DNA of 16,058 nucleotides, taken from Clostridia bacterium. Its GTDB lineage: Bacteria; Bacillota_A; Clostridia; Christensenellales; Aristaeellaceae. A model generated the notes under the pieces. The model was not told the origin of the DNA. It was given only the letters and a program-made list of their open reading frames with translations, and made no database searches. The translations under genes were made by a program, and so were the position numbers. The stretch spans positions 1-16,058 of the forward strand of contig JAFXMP010000255.1 in assembly GCA_017530275.1 (NCBI GenBank), written 5' to 3'. Positions 1 through 6,134 of the stretch are shown here, in pieces. How positions within the stretch are numbered: the first letter of the stretch is position 1; each line of letters opens with the position of its first letter.

Positions 1-2
1 CC

Positions 3-1955
3 AACGATCTGCGCGCCCTGTGGCTCAAATTCTTCCAGCAGAAGGGCCACGCCGTGATCCCCTCCGCCTCCGTCATTCCCGAAAACGACCCCACCGTGCT
101 GTTCACCACCGCGGGCATGCATCCCCTGGTGCCCTACCTGCTGGGCCAGAAGCACCCGGCGGGCAATCGGCTCACCGACGTGCAGAAGTGCATCCGCACC
201 GGCGATATCGACGACGTGGGCGATATGAGCCACCTGACCTTCTTTGAAATGCTGGGCAACTGGAGCCTTGGCGACTATTTCAAGAAGGAAATGATCCCCT
301 GGAGCTGGGAATTCCTGACCAGCGAAGAATGGCTGGGCATCCCCAAGGATTCCTTGGCCTTCACCGTATTCGAGGGCGACAAGGATGCGCCCCGGGACGA
401 GGAAGCCGCCAACCTGTGGCGCTCCTGCGGCGTGAAGGACGATCACCTGTTCTATCTGCCTAAAGAGCACAACTGGTGGGGCCCCGCCGGCATCACCGGC
501 CCCTGCGGCCCGGACACCGAAATGTTCATGATCGTGAAGAAGCCCTGCGGCCCCAACTGCTCCCCGGCCTGCAAGTGCGGCGCGTACCTGGAAATCTGGA
601 ACGACGTGTTCATGCAGTACAACAAGCAGGCGGACGGCAGCTTCATTCCCCTGGCCCAGCAGAACGTGGACACCGGCATGGGTTTGGAGCGCACTGTGTG
701 TGTGCTCACCGGCAAAAAGAGCGTTTACGAAACGGACATTTTTGAAAATATCTTAGCGAAAATCGCCGAATTGTCCGGCAAGCGCTACGACGCGGACGAA
801 GCCACCACCAAGGCGTTCCGCATTATTGCCGACCATATGCGCACCGCCACCTTTATTCTGGGCGACCCCCGGGGCGTCTCCCCTTCCAACGTGGACCAGG
901 GCTACATCCTGCGCCGCCTGATCCGCCGCGCCGTGCGCTACGCCATGCAGCTGGGCATGGAAGCGGGCTTCACCTGCGAAATCGCCCAGGTCATCATCGA
1001 CCAGTACAGCGAGGTGTACCCCGAGCTGAAAGACAACGCCGCTTTCGTGCTGGAGCAGCTCAAGCTGGAAGAAGACCGCTTTGCCCGCACCCTCAAGCAG
1101 GGCGAAAAGGAATTCGACAAGGTGTACAACAACATCGTGAACACCCGCGCCCTGCTGGAAAGCATCCTGGCCGACGCCGACCCCGTGGCCTGCGCTCAGG
1201 GTCACGCCCAGACCAAGAAGCTGCGCCCCTCTCCCGACATGATGCCCATCATCGAAGCGGCCCAGGCGGGCAACCTGAACAGCCTGAAAGCCGCCATCAA
1301 TGCGCGTCTGTCCACCCTGACCACCTTAGACGGCCGCAGCGCCTTCAAGCTCTACGACACCTACGGCTTCCCCATTGAAATGACCAAGGAGCTGGCCGCC
1401 GAAAAGGGCCTGACCGTGGACGAAAAGGACTTTGCCGAGCGCTTCAAGCAGCACCAGGAAACCAGCCACGCGGGCGCGGAACAGCGCTTCAAGGGCGGCC
1501 TGGCCGACGCCAGCGAGCAGACCGCCTGCCTGCACACCGCCACCCATCTGCTGCAGGCCGCTCTGCGCAAGGTCTTGGGCGATGAAGTGCACCAGAAGGG
1601 CAGCAACATCACCGCCGAACGCCTGCGCTTTGACTTCACCTTCGGCCGCAAAATGACCCCCGAAGAACTGACGGAAGTGGAACGGCTGGTGAATGTCGCC
1701 ATCGAAGCCAAGGCCCCCGTGACCATGGAAGAAATGACCGTGGCCGAAGCCAAAGCCCAGGGCGCTATGGGCCTGTTTGAAAGCAAGTACGGCGAGCGCG
1801 TGAAGGTCTATACCATGGGCGAGTTCTCCAAGGAAATCTGCGGCGGGCCCCACGCCTCCAATACCGGCGACCTGGTCTCCTTCAAGATTCAGAAGGAAGA
1901 ATCCTCCTCCGCCGGCGTGCGCCGCATCAAGGCCACCATCGGACGGCAGGCGTAA
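3..1955 (+). CDS. alaS: Alanyl-tRNA synthetase, short form (5' partial)
   Basis: Attaches alanine to tRNA(Ala) in the cytosol; class II synthetase. The frame is open from the first bases of the window, so the true start lies upstream; the visible part is about 650 residues. The catalytic core is clear: TFFEMLGNWSLGDYF, the GPCGP motif, VFMQYN, DTGMGLER and YILRRLIRRAVRYA. A cysteine cluster (C-x3-C-x3-C-x-C, 546-578) follows GPCGP. The editing domain is present, with HTATH at 1533-1547 and CGGPH (usually CGGTH) at 1839-1853, the expected zinc/editing residues. The gene ends right after the editing domain: the coiled coil and C-Ala domain of the usual ~870-residue enzyme are absent, and the ESGGQ-bearing beta-barrel expected between SAFKLYDTYGFP and the editing domain is not seen. 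It may be the sole AlaRS of a divergent short type or a second paralogue; the window cannot decide. Confidence 0.93.
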   Translation, partial: NDLRALWLKFFQQKGHAVIPSASVIPENDPTVLFTTAGMHPLVPYLLGQKHPAGNRLTDVQKCIRTGDIDDVGDMSHLTFFEMLGNWSLGDYFKKEMIPWSWEFLTSEEWLGIPKDSLAFTVFEGDKDAPRDEEAANLWRSCGVKDDHLFYLPKEHNWWGPAGITGPCGPDTEMFMIVKKPCGPNCSPACKCGAYLEIWNDVFMQYNKQADGSFIPLAQQNVDTGMGLERTVCVLTGKKSVYETDIFENILAKIAELSGKRYDADEATTKAFRIIADHMRTATFILGDPRGVSPSNVDQGYILRRLIRRAVRYAMQLGMEAGFTCEIAQVIIDQYSEVYPELKDNAAFVLEQLKLEEDRFARTLKQGEKEFDKVYNNIVNTRALLESILADADPVACAQGHAQTKKLRPSPDMMPIIEAAQAGNLNSLKAAINARLSTLTTLDGRSAFKLYDTYGFPIEMTKELAAEKGLTVDEKDFAERFKQHQETSHAGAEQRFKGGLADASEQTACLHTATHLLQAALRKVLGDEVHQKGSNITAERLRFDFTFGRKMTPEELTEVERLVNVAIEAKAPVTMEEMTVAEAKAQGAMGLFESKYGERVKVYTMGEFSKEICGGPHASNTGDLVSFKIQKEESSSAGVRRIKATIGRQA

Positions 1956-1963
1956 GAGAACGT

Positions 1964-2016
1964 AAAAAAGCGGGGGAAAACCATTCTTTGGATGCCAAAG
2001 AATGGTTTTCCCCCGC
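1964..2016 (-). terminator. Hairpin plus T-run, possible minus-strand terminator
   Basis: A 22-bp perfect stem (1970-1991 with 1995-2016, loop ATG) is followed on the minus strand by six T (1964-1969). It could end transcripts coming from the sigma/anti-sigma operon. The same hairpin is part of a dispersed repeat, so termination may be a by-product. Confidence 0.5.
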
Positions 2017-2034
2017 ACCCCCTTTCCAAGAAAG
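1970..2034 (-). repeat. Hairpin repeat, copy 1 (minus orientation)
   Basis: A perfect 22-bp inverted repeat with a 3-nt loop, followed on the plus strand by a flank reading ACCCCCTTTCCAAGAAA. Read on the minus strand, the flank plus hairpin match copy 2 at 4570-4630 almost base for base. The differences are one extra A in two homopolymer runs, a few bases between the flank and the stem, and the loop. This suggests a dispersed REP/MITE-like intergenic element. Confidence 0.8.
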
Positions 2035-2118
2035 CAGCAAGGAAATTGCAAGTGAGGGATAAGCATAGTGGCTTGTCCTTTTTTGTATGAAAAAGCCCTG
2101 CACTCTCTGTATTTTTCT

Positions 2119-2340
2119 TTATCGTTTCAAAAAATTTGATGCCATCGCATGAAATTGCTTCCAGCATTTTATTACGTTCTGTGGACACATTTCTGGAAAC
2201 GCATTATGAATGATACCTGCTGCGCAATACAGGTATAGGCCCGAGTAATATAGCGGCTGCTCTTTTCCTTTACTTGTTGATCCAAGTATTAAACCTGGTT
2301 CCGAATTGTCCAAATAGTGAAATGCTCCCAAGGCATTCAT
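2119..2340 (-). CDS. Small hypothetical protein downstream of anti-sigma factor
   Basis: A 73-residue ORF from the ATG at 2340, starting 17 nt after the anti-sigma stop codon and in the same direction. A GTG at 2346 is an alternative start. AAGG lies 5 nt before the ATG, a modest ribosome binding site. The product has a mixed, protein-like composition (LILGSTSKGKEQPLYYSGLY, then NAFPEMCPQNVIKCWKQFH) with no signal peptide or obvious membrane helix. I do not recognise it. It may be a third gene of the sigma operon, a fragment of a longer gene, or spurious. Confidence 0.35.
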   Translation of the reverse strand: MNALGAFHYLDNSEPGLILGSTSKGKEQPLYYSGLYLYCAAGIIHNAFPEMCPQNVIKCWKQFHAMASNFLKR

Positions 2341-2357
2341 ATGCACCTTGTCCGATA

Positions 2358-3341
2358 TTATGTAGCGGGAACGAACATCCGGACATAGGACTCTTCGCTG
2401 AGCGTTGACGACTGTATACTGAGATGCTGCTCGCTGTATACGATGGATTCTTCCCGGCCATGACTTGCCAGCAGCTTGCCTGTGACAGGAGTATCCAATA
2501 CCTTTCGCATCAATAGACTGCTGGTTTTCGTGTCTTCAGAGAAAACTACAATTGCCTGATCTATGCCGGGCATCTCAAGAACAGATGGGGTTTGATTTGC
2601 ATCCAGATTTATATAGTAGGCAGCGATGTTTTGTTCACTTTCCAGCGTTGAGAACACTTCCAGAAATGCCTTACCATCCTTCTCATCAAGGAAGGTGACG
2701 CTGTAGCCGGTGATCAGTGCTTGGGCGTCATCCAGGGCATACCTTCGCACGGTAATCCCGTCTTCCACCAGCTCTTCGACCAATTGGTAATCTTCTCCGT
2801 CTCTGCAGGTTAAGAAAAATGTGGCTTCCGCAAACTGATATCCATCAGGAATATGAGACGGAAAAATCAAATAGCCTGCGGATTCCATTTTATGCTGAAA
2901 AGATTCCCAGGAGTCAACCGTTCTGGTCATTTTTCTGCTGCCAAATGTTCCGAAAGCCTCTACGGTAACATATTCATCCTTTGTGCCTGTGCGGTTCAGA
3001 AAATAATCAAATCTATTATCAAAAGCAGCGTCGTCTGTCGCGTTTTCGAAAAAGGTCTCATCAGGGCTCTGTGTCGATTCTTCCTCCTGCACAGTTACGG
3101 TGTTCCCTTCCCAGTTCATCCATGATCCATGAAATACTTTCGTTGCGGCATATGCTACAGTGACAAGTGCAAGCAAAATAGCAATTACGCTGACAAAGCT
3201 AAAGGACAGTTTCTTTTTCACAATTTCTTCCTCCTGTTCCTTGATCGGGAGGGAGGATATTTCCTGATGAATGCGATCCTTCAGTTCCTCTGAAGGTTCC
3301 ATATACATTTTCTGTAATTCACTCTGCGTATACTGCTTCAT
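2358..3341 (-). CDS. Membrane-anchored anti-sigma factor, DUF4367-like
   Basis: Probably holds the co-encoded ECF sigma factor inactive at the membrane and releases it on an envelope signal. The 327-residue protein has a charged cytoplasmic N-terminus (about 1-44), one transmembrane helix (about 45-67, SFSFVSVIAILLALVTVAYA) and a large extracellular part. Around residues 155-170 is a PSHIPDGYQF stretch of the kind seen in DUF4367-type sensor domains. There is no zinc-binding HxxxCxxC motif in the N-terminus, so it is not a ZAS-type anti-sigma factor. Its ATG overlaps the sigma stop codon by 4 bp (ATGA, 3338-3341), indicating translational coupling. Base composition is visibly AT-richer than in alaS or rarA. 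The role is inferred from topology and gene order; the signal is unknown. Confidence 0.8.
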   Translation of the reverse strand: MKQYTQSELQKMYMEPSEELKDRIHQEISSLPIKEQEEEIVKKKLSFSFVSVIAILLALVTVAYAATKVFHGSWMNWEGNTVTVQEEESTQSPDETFFENATDDAAFDNRFDYFLNRTGTKDEYVTVEAFGTFGSRKMTRTVDSWESFQHKMESAGYLIFPSHIPDGYQFAEATFFLTCRDGEDYQLVEELVEDGITVRRYALDDAQALITGYSVTFLDEKDGKAFLEVFSTLESEQNIAAYYINLDANQTPSVLEMPGIDQAIVVFSEDTKTSSLLMRKVLDTPVTGKLLASHGREESIVYSEQHLSIQSSTLSEESYVRMFVPAT

Positions 3342-3805
3342 GATTCTCCCTCCTCTCTGAGTTCAATCCGTAAACTCTTCTTCGCCCGTTTCAGTCGCGA
3401 CTTCAGGGCAAACAATGTTATACCGATAACGGAGGCTGCTTCCTGTAAGCTGTATCCTTCCATGTAAACCAGCAGGAACGGGAGCCGTAGCTTTTCAGGA
3501 AGTCTATCCACCGCATCCCGCAGTTCCATGATCTTCGTTTCGGGTTCTGTCCGTTCCGGGAATACTGCTACAGGGACGGTACGCTGCCGCAGGCGTTGGA
3601 TGTTATGGCACTCATTGATGACAATCCTAGCCAGGTATGCTTTTTCTTTTCCGTCCCGGATAGTATCAATCTGCTGCCACGCCTGCAGAACAGCCTGCTG
3701 GACAGCATCTTCAGCATCTGCGGGTTGCCGCAGAATACTTTGGGCCAGTCGGAACAATCCCGGGAGCTGCTGCATATACAGCTCCTCTAAGGCAATCTTG
3801 TTCAT
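3338..3805 (-). CDS. ECF-family RNA polymerase sigma factor
   Basis: A sigma-70 family factor that directs RNA polymerase to a stress or envelope regulon. It has 155 residues, typical of group 4 (ECF) factors. Region 2 lies at about 8-70, with the acidic ADAEDAVQQAVLQAW helix. Region 4 lies at about 95-148, with the helix-turn-helix YSLQEAASVIGITLFALKSR followed by a basic LKRAKKSL. The regions 3 and 1.1 of housekeeping factors are absent. The ATG at 3805 is preceded by GGAGG with a 7-nt spacer. The gene is first in an operon with the anti-sigma factor (4-bp overlap). A TATAAT sits about 30 bp upstream of the start, and such operons are often autoregulated; this is inference. The target regulon cannot be read from the sequence. 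Confidence 0.92.
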   Translation of the reverse strand: MNKIALEELYMQQLPGLFRLAQSILRQPADAEDAVQQAVLQAWQQIDTIRDGKEKAYLARIVINECHNIQRLRQRTVPVAVFPERTEPETKIMELRDAVDRLPEKLRLPFLLVYMEGYSLQEAASVIGITLFALKSRLKRAKKSLRIELREEGES

Positions 3806-3835
3806 CAGGGAACCTCCGTTTGAAGATCTTCACTT

Positions 3836-3865
3836 ATTATACGTTTTGGAGGGGCCAAAAGAGCC
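3836..3865 (-). promoter_or_regulatory. Possible promoter and inverted repeat upstream of the sigma gene
   Basis: On the minus strand TATAAT (3841 to 3836) is preceded by an inverted repeat TTTTGG-N5-CCAAAA (3844-3860). No good sigma-A -35 box is found at 17-18 bp. Either an ECF-type promoter or an operator overlapping the promoter is possible. Confidence 0.4.
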
Positions 3866-3910
3866 ATGAGGTAAAAAATTTCTTTCTATTCGCACATAAA
3901 GTGGACATAA

Positions 3911-4150
3911 GATTTTAACGCGAATGCCCGATATTATGTTGACACGAACCGTCTTCAAGATGTGGAAGAGAAGACGACGGAGATGATCCGCGCGGGAGTG
4001 AAATATAAGGATGCATGTCATGTGGCATCCGCGATTCTCTCCGGCTGCTGTTATTTTATCTCAACGGATAGTCGCCTGCTAAAGCACAAGAGAGACGATA
4101 TCAAGATGGTAAACCCCATCGAATTTATCACTGAAATGGAGGATGAATGA
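3911..4150 (+). pseudogene. PIN-domain toxin remnant (C-terminal part only)
   Basis: The frame opens just after a stop at 3908-3910 and has no ATG or proper ribosome binding site. From about 3940 it reads as the C-terminal part of a PIN-domain RNase of the VapC kind: AGVKYKDACHVASAILSGCC, then YFISTDSRLLKHK, then VNPIEFITEMEDE. The D of KDACH and the D of STD are the conserved acidic residues of this half. The N-terminal half, with the first catalytic aspartate, is missing. A GTG at 3962 would give only 62 residues. It is best read as a gene whose 5' part was removed, probably together with its promoter. The next small gene follows it closely and may be its former partner. Confidence 0.75.
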
Positions 4151-4151
4151 A

Positions 4152-4379
4152 ATGGCGCTGACCACTGCTGAATTGATGAATCAAGGGATGCAGTATCTCA
4201 CTGAGAAAATGGGAGCGGTTGAAGCTGAAGCCTTTATCGCGGCAGTTATTCGGGAACGCTTTGATTACACAAAATGGCAGCGCAAATATTTTGACGCAAA
4301 ATCTCCTGAATCCATTCGTGAAGAAGCGCTTGAATTTGCGAAAAACCATCCCTTTACGGGGAACGCTACCCGTATTTGA
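4152..4379 (+). CDS. Small conserved protein, possible PIN-toxin partner
   Basis: A 75-residue acidic/helical protein. The ATG at 4152 is preferred because GGAGG (4138-4142) lies 9 nt upstream; the in-frame ATG at 4143 touches that site and would have no spacer. The sequence has the pattern TAELMNQGMQYLTEKMGAVE, then EAFIAAVIRERFDYTKWQRK, resembling short 'DYTxWQR' proteins found beside PIN-domain genes in several phyla (from memory, not searched). It starts 1 nt after the PIN remnant ends, consistent with a former two-gene toxin-antitoxin unit. An antitoxin role is inference only. A strong terminator follows at 4429-4462. The reading frame appears intact although its neighbour is broken. Confidence 0.65.
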   Translation: MALTTAELMNQGMQYLTEKMGAVEAEAFIAAVIRERFDYTKWQRKYFDAKSPESIREEALEFAKNHPFTGNATRI

Positions 4380-4396
4380 GGGTTTTCTTCTTTCTT

Positions 4397-4420
4397 GGGA
4401 ACTGTTGCAAGACAGTCCCC
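4397..4420. other. Inverted repeat upstream of the terminator
   Basis: GGGAACTG and CAGTCCCC form an 8-bp arm pair with one mismatch around an 8-nt loop. It lies just before the terminator at 4429-4462. There is no T-run of its own; its role is unknown. Confidence 0.35.
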
Positions 4421-4428
4421 GAAAAAAT

Positions 4429-4462
4429 GGAGCTGTTCTTTGAACTGAACGGCTCCGTTTTT
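4429..4462 (+). terminator. Rho-independent terminator
   Basis: A 10-bp stem (GGAGCTGTTC with GAACGGCTCC, one G-T pair), an 8-nt loop, then GTTTTT. It lies 50 nt after the small gene ending at 4379. The rest of 4463-4545 shows no recognisable feature. Confidence 0.8.
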
Positions 4463-4569
4463 GTCATATCCATAAATGTCGGCACGGTTTACGCATAAAA
4501 AGAAGATTAGGTGAACTATAAGCGAGGGTTTTGGCATGATGGCAAATGATCCAGCCCCCCCTTTATGGT

Positions 4570-4630
4570 TTTCTTGGAAGGGGGCCTGGGGGAAACCATT
4601 CTTTGGCCTCCAAAGAATGGTTTCCCCCAG
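4570..4630 (+). repeat. Hairpin repeat, copy 2 (plus orientation)
   Basis: The flank TTTCTTGGAAGGGGG leads into a perfect 21-bp inverted repeat (4586-4606 with 4610-4630, loop CCT). It is the inverse-oriented counterpart of 1970-2034. The two copies point their flanks toward each other and enclose about 2.5 kb of AT-richer DNA. Confidence 0.8.
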
Positions 4631-4680
4631 AAGACTTCTCCAGGACCCATGCGGTTGCCTGTGAACGGCAGCGGAAACAG

Positions 4681-4709
4681 TTTACAGACGGTTTGTTTTG
4701 CTGTATAAT
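4681..4709 (+). promoter_or_regulatory. Sigma-A promoter of the secreted zinc-ribbon protein
   Basis: TTTACA (4681-4686), a 17-bp spacer and a perfect TATAAT (4704-4709). This is the best housekeeping promoter in the window. It lies about 58 bp before the ATG at 4767, just outside hairpin copy 2. Confidence 0.85.
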
Positions 4710-4766
4710 GGAAAAAACGGAATTGTAAACCATACGACGGCAAATGACTGAAAGCGAGGGAAAACG

Positions 4767-6047
4767 ATGAAACGAATCGTGTGCTGTATCCTGATCGGTC
4801 TGCTGCTGGGGGCGGTCTGCGCGCTGGCCGACAATGGAAGCTGGGCGTGTCCCCAATGTGGACAGGCGGGCAATACCGGCAATTTCTGCTCCAACTGCGC
4901 CTGCCCACGGCCGAATGAAGGCTGGCTGTGTCCTCAGTGCGGACAGGCGGGCAACACCGGCAATTTCTGTTCCAACTGCGCCTGCCCCAAGCCCAGCCAG
5001 GCTGCGGTCAACGAAGGGCTGGAGCAGCTTCCCGGGGAAACGGACCGGGTGAAGGTGCGGGTCGGCGGGGTTTCGGCCTCCGCTTTTATCCAGAACAAAC
5101 AAAACCCCAACCTATGGCAGCCGTCCAACGCCGCTGACGGGGATGAATCCACCTGCTGGCAGTTTTCCTCAAAAAAGTCGGGTACGCTGGGCAATACCTG
5201 GCTGGAATTGAAGCTGTCTTCCCCTCAGACAGTGGACGCGCTGTGGTTCAAGAACGGATTCTGGGCCTATGGCACCAGCGGCAAGGACCAGTATCCCATC
5301 AACGCGCGGCCCAAAAAAGTGCGCGTGGAATTCCTGTATAGCGGAAAAACTCAATACGCGGACGCGCTGGAACTGACGCTCAAGGACGATAAAGCCCGGC
5401 AGGACTGGCAGCGGTTCGACGTGGGACGGCATACCGGCGTGACGGCTGTGCGGCTATGGGTCCTGTCGGCTTATCAGGGCAGTCAGTATGCCAACGACGT
5501 GTGCCTGTCCGAAGTGATGCTGGTGCAGAACGCCGCTGCTTCCACCGCCGCCCAGGCATCGGCCACCAACCCGCCCACGGTGTACGAAAGCCCCCGGTCG
5601 GCGTCCAACGCGAACCTGAAAATGAAACTGGCCACCCGCTCCGGCCCGGGCACGCAATACGATGAACCGGGCACCTTCTTTGCCAACAACTGGCAGAGCA
5701 CGACCGTGCGGGTGCTGGCCAAGGAATGGGATGGCGACATTTGGTGGGTGCTGGTGGATTTCAGCTCCGGCGGCGCCCGCTACCGGGTGTGGACGGGACT
5801 GAAACGGGTGGATGTGAACGTGGACGCGCTGCCGGAACTGTACGGCAACGGGCAGGGCACCGTCAATGCTACCGATACCCGGCGCGGCCCTGGCTCGGAT
5901 TACGCCAAAGGGCCCCGGATCACCCATTGGCAGGACGTGGTGGCCTATGGCAGAGAAAACGGCTATGTGGAAGTGGAATATTACGACGACAGCCAGAACC
6001 GTTTCTACCGGGTGTGGGTGCCTTCCAGCGCCGTCTCTCTCGACTGA
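4767..6047 (+). CDS. Secreted protein: double zinc ribbon, discoidin-like, SH3-like domains
   Basis: A 426-residue exported protein of unknown function. Residues 1-21 are a signal peptide (hydrophobic ILIGLLLGA, cleavage after ALA). Two tandem zinc ribbons follow at 28-47 and 55-74, nearly identical (CPQCGQAGNTGNFCSNCACP) and spaced exactly 27 residues. Residues about 95-253 resemble the discoidin/NADase-type glycan-binding fold (DGDESTCWQF, WLELKLSSP, ending YANDVCLSEVMLV). An SH3-like region lies at about 282-355 (TRSGPGTQYDEPGTFF, WWVLVDF, TGLKRVDV), and a second (TRRGPGSDY) runs from about 358 to the end. A glycan- or cell-wall-binding role is inferred from the domains. It is transcribed alone, with its own sigma-A promoter, and ends at a bidirectional terminator. 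The export of a zinc ribbon is unusual, since these are normally cytoplasmic. Confidence 0.85.
   Translation: MKRIVCCILIGLLLGAVCALADNGSWACPQCGQAGNTGNFCSNCACPRPNEGWLCPQCGQAGNTGNFCSNCACPKPSQAAVNEGLEQLPGETDRVKVRVGGVSASAFIQNKQNPNLWQPSNAADGDESTCWQFSSKKSGTLGNTWLELKLSSPQTVDALWFKNGFWAYGTSGKDQYPINARPKKVRVEFLYSGKTQYADALELTLKDDKARQDWQRFDVGRHTGVTAVRLWVLSAYQGSQYANDVCLSEVMLVQNAAASTAAQASATNPPTVYESPRSASNANLKMKLATRSGPGTQYDEPGTFFANNWQSTTVRVLAKEWDGDIWWVLVDFSSGGARYRVWTGLKRVDVNVDALPELYGNGQGTVNATDTRRGPGSDYAKGPRITHWQDVVAYGRENGYVEVEYYDDSQNRFYRVWVPSSAVSLD
4848..4988 (+). repeat. 81-bp tandem duplication encoding the two zinc ribbons
   Basis: Units start at 4848 and 4929 (period 81 bp, 27 codons). The first 60 bp of each unit differ at only a few, mostly third-codon, positions and encode the same 20 residues. 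This points to an internal duplication held under protein-level selection. Confidence 0.85.
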
Positions 6048-6075
6048 TCGGAACGTTGGCTGCATATGAAAAAAT

Positions 6076-6110
6076 GACTGCCTCACTGGTTTTGTGAGGC
6101 AGTCGCTTTG
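6076..6110. terminator. Bidirectional terminator between convergent genes
   Basis: An 11-bp perfect stem (GACTGCCTCAC with GTGAGGCAGTC, loop TGGTTTT). It is followed on the plus strand by GCTTTGTTT and on the minus strand by ATTTTTTC. It serves the convergent genes ending at 6047 and 6135. Confidence 0.85.
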
Positions 6111-6134
6111 TTTGGCAGGATTGCTTTATTCAGC

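Noticed and set aside
1326..2066. 246-codon minus-strand frame over the end of alaS
   Set aside because: Antisense shadow of conserved AlaRS motifs; Gly/Phe/His-rich and without homology signs.
1970..4630. Composite transposon reading of the two hairpin repeats
   Set aside because: No transposase, integrase or target-site duplication is visible next to the repeats, so only the weaker claim of bracketing is kept.
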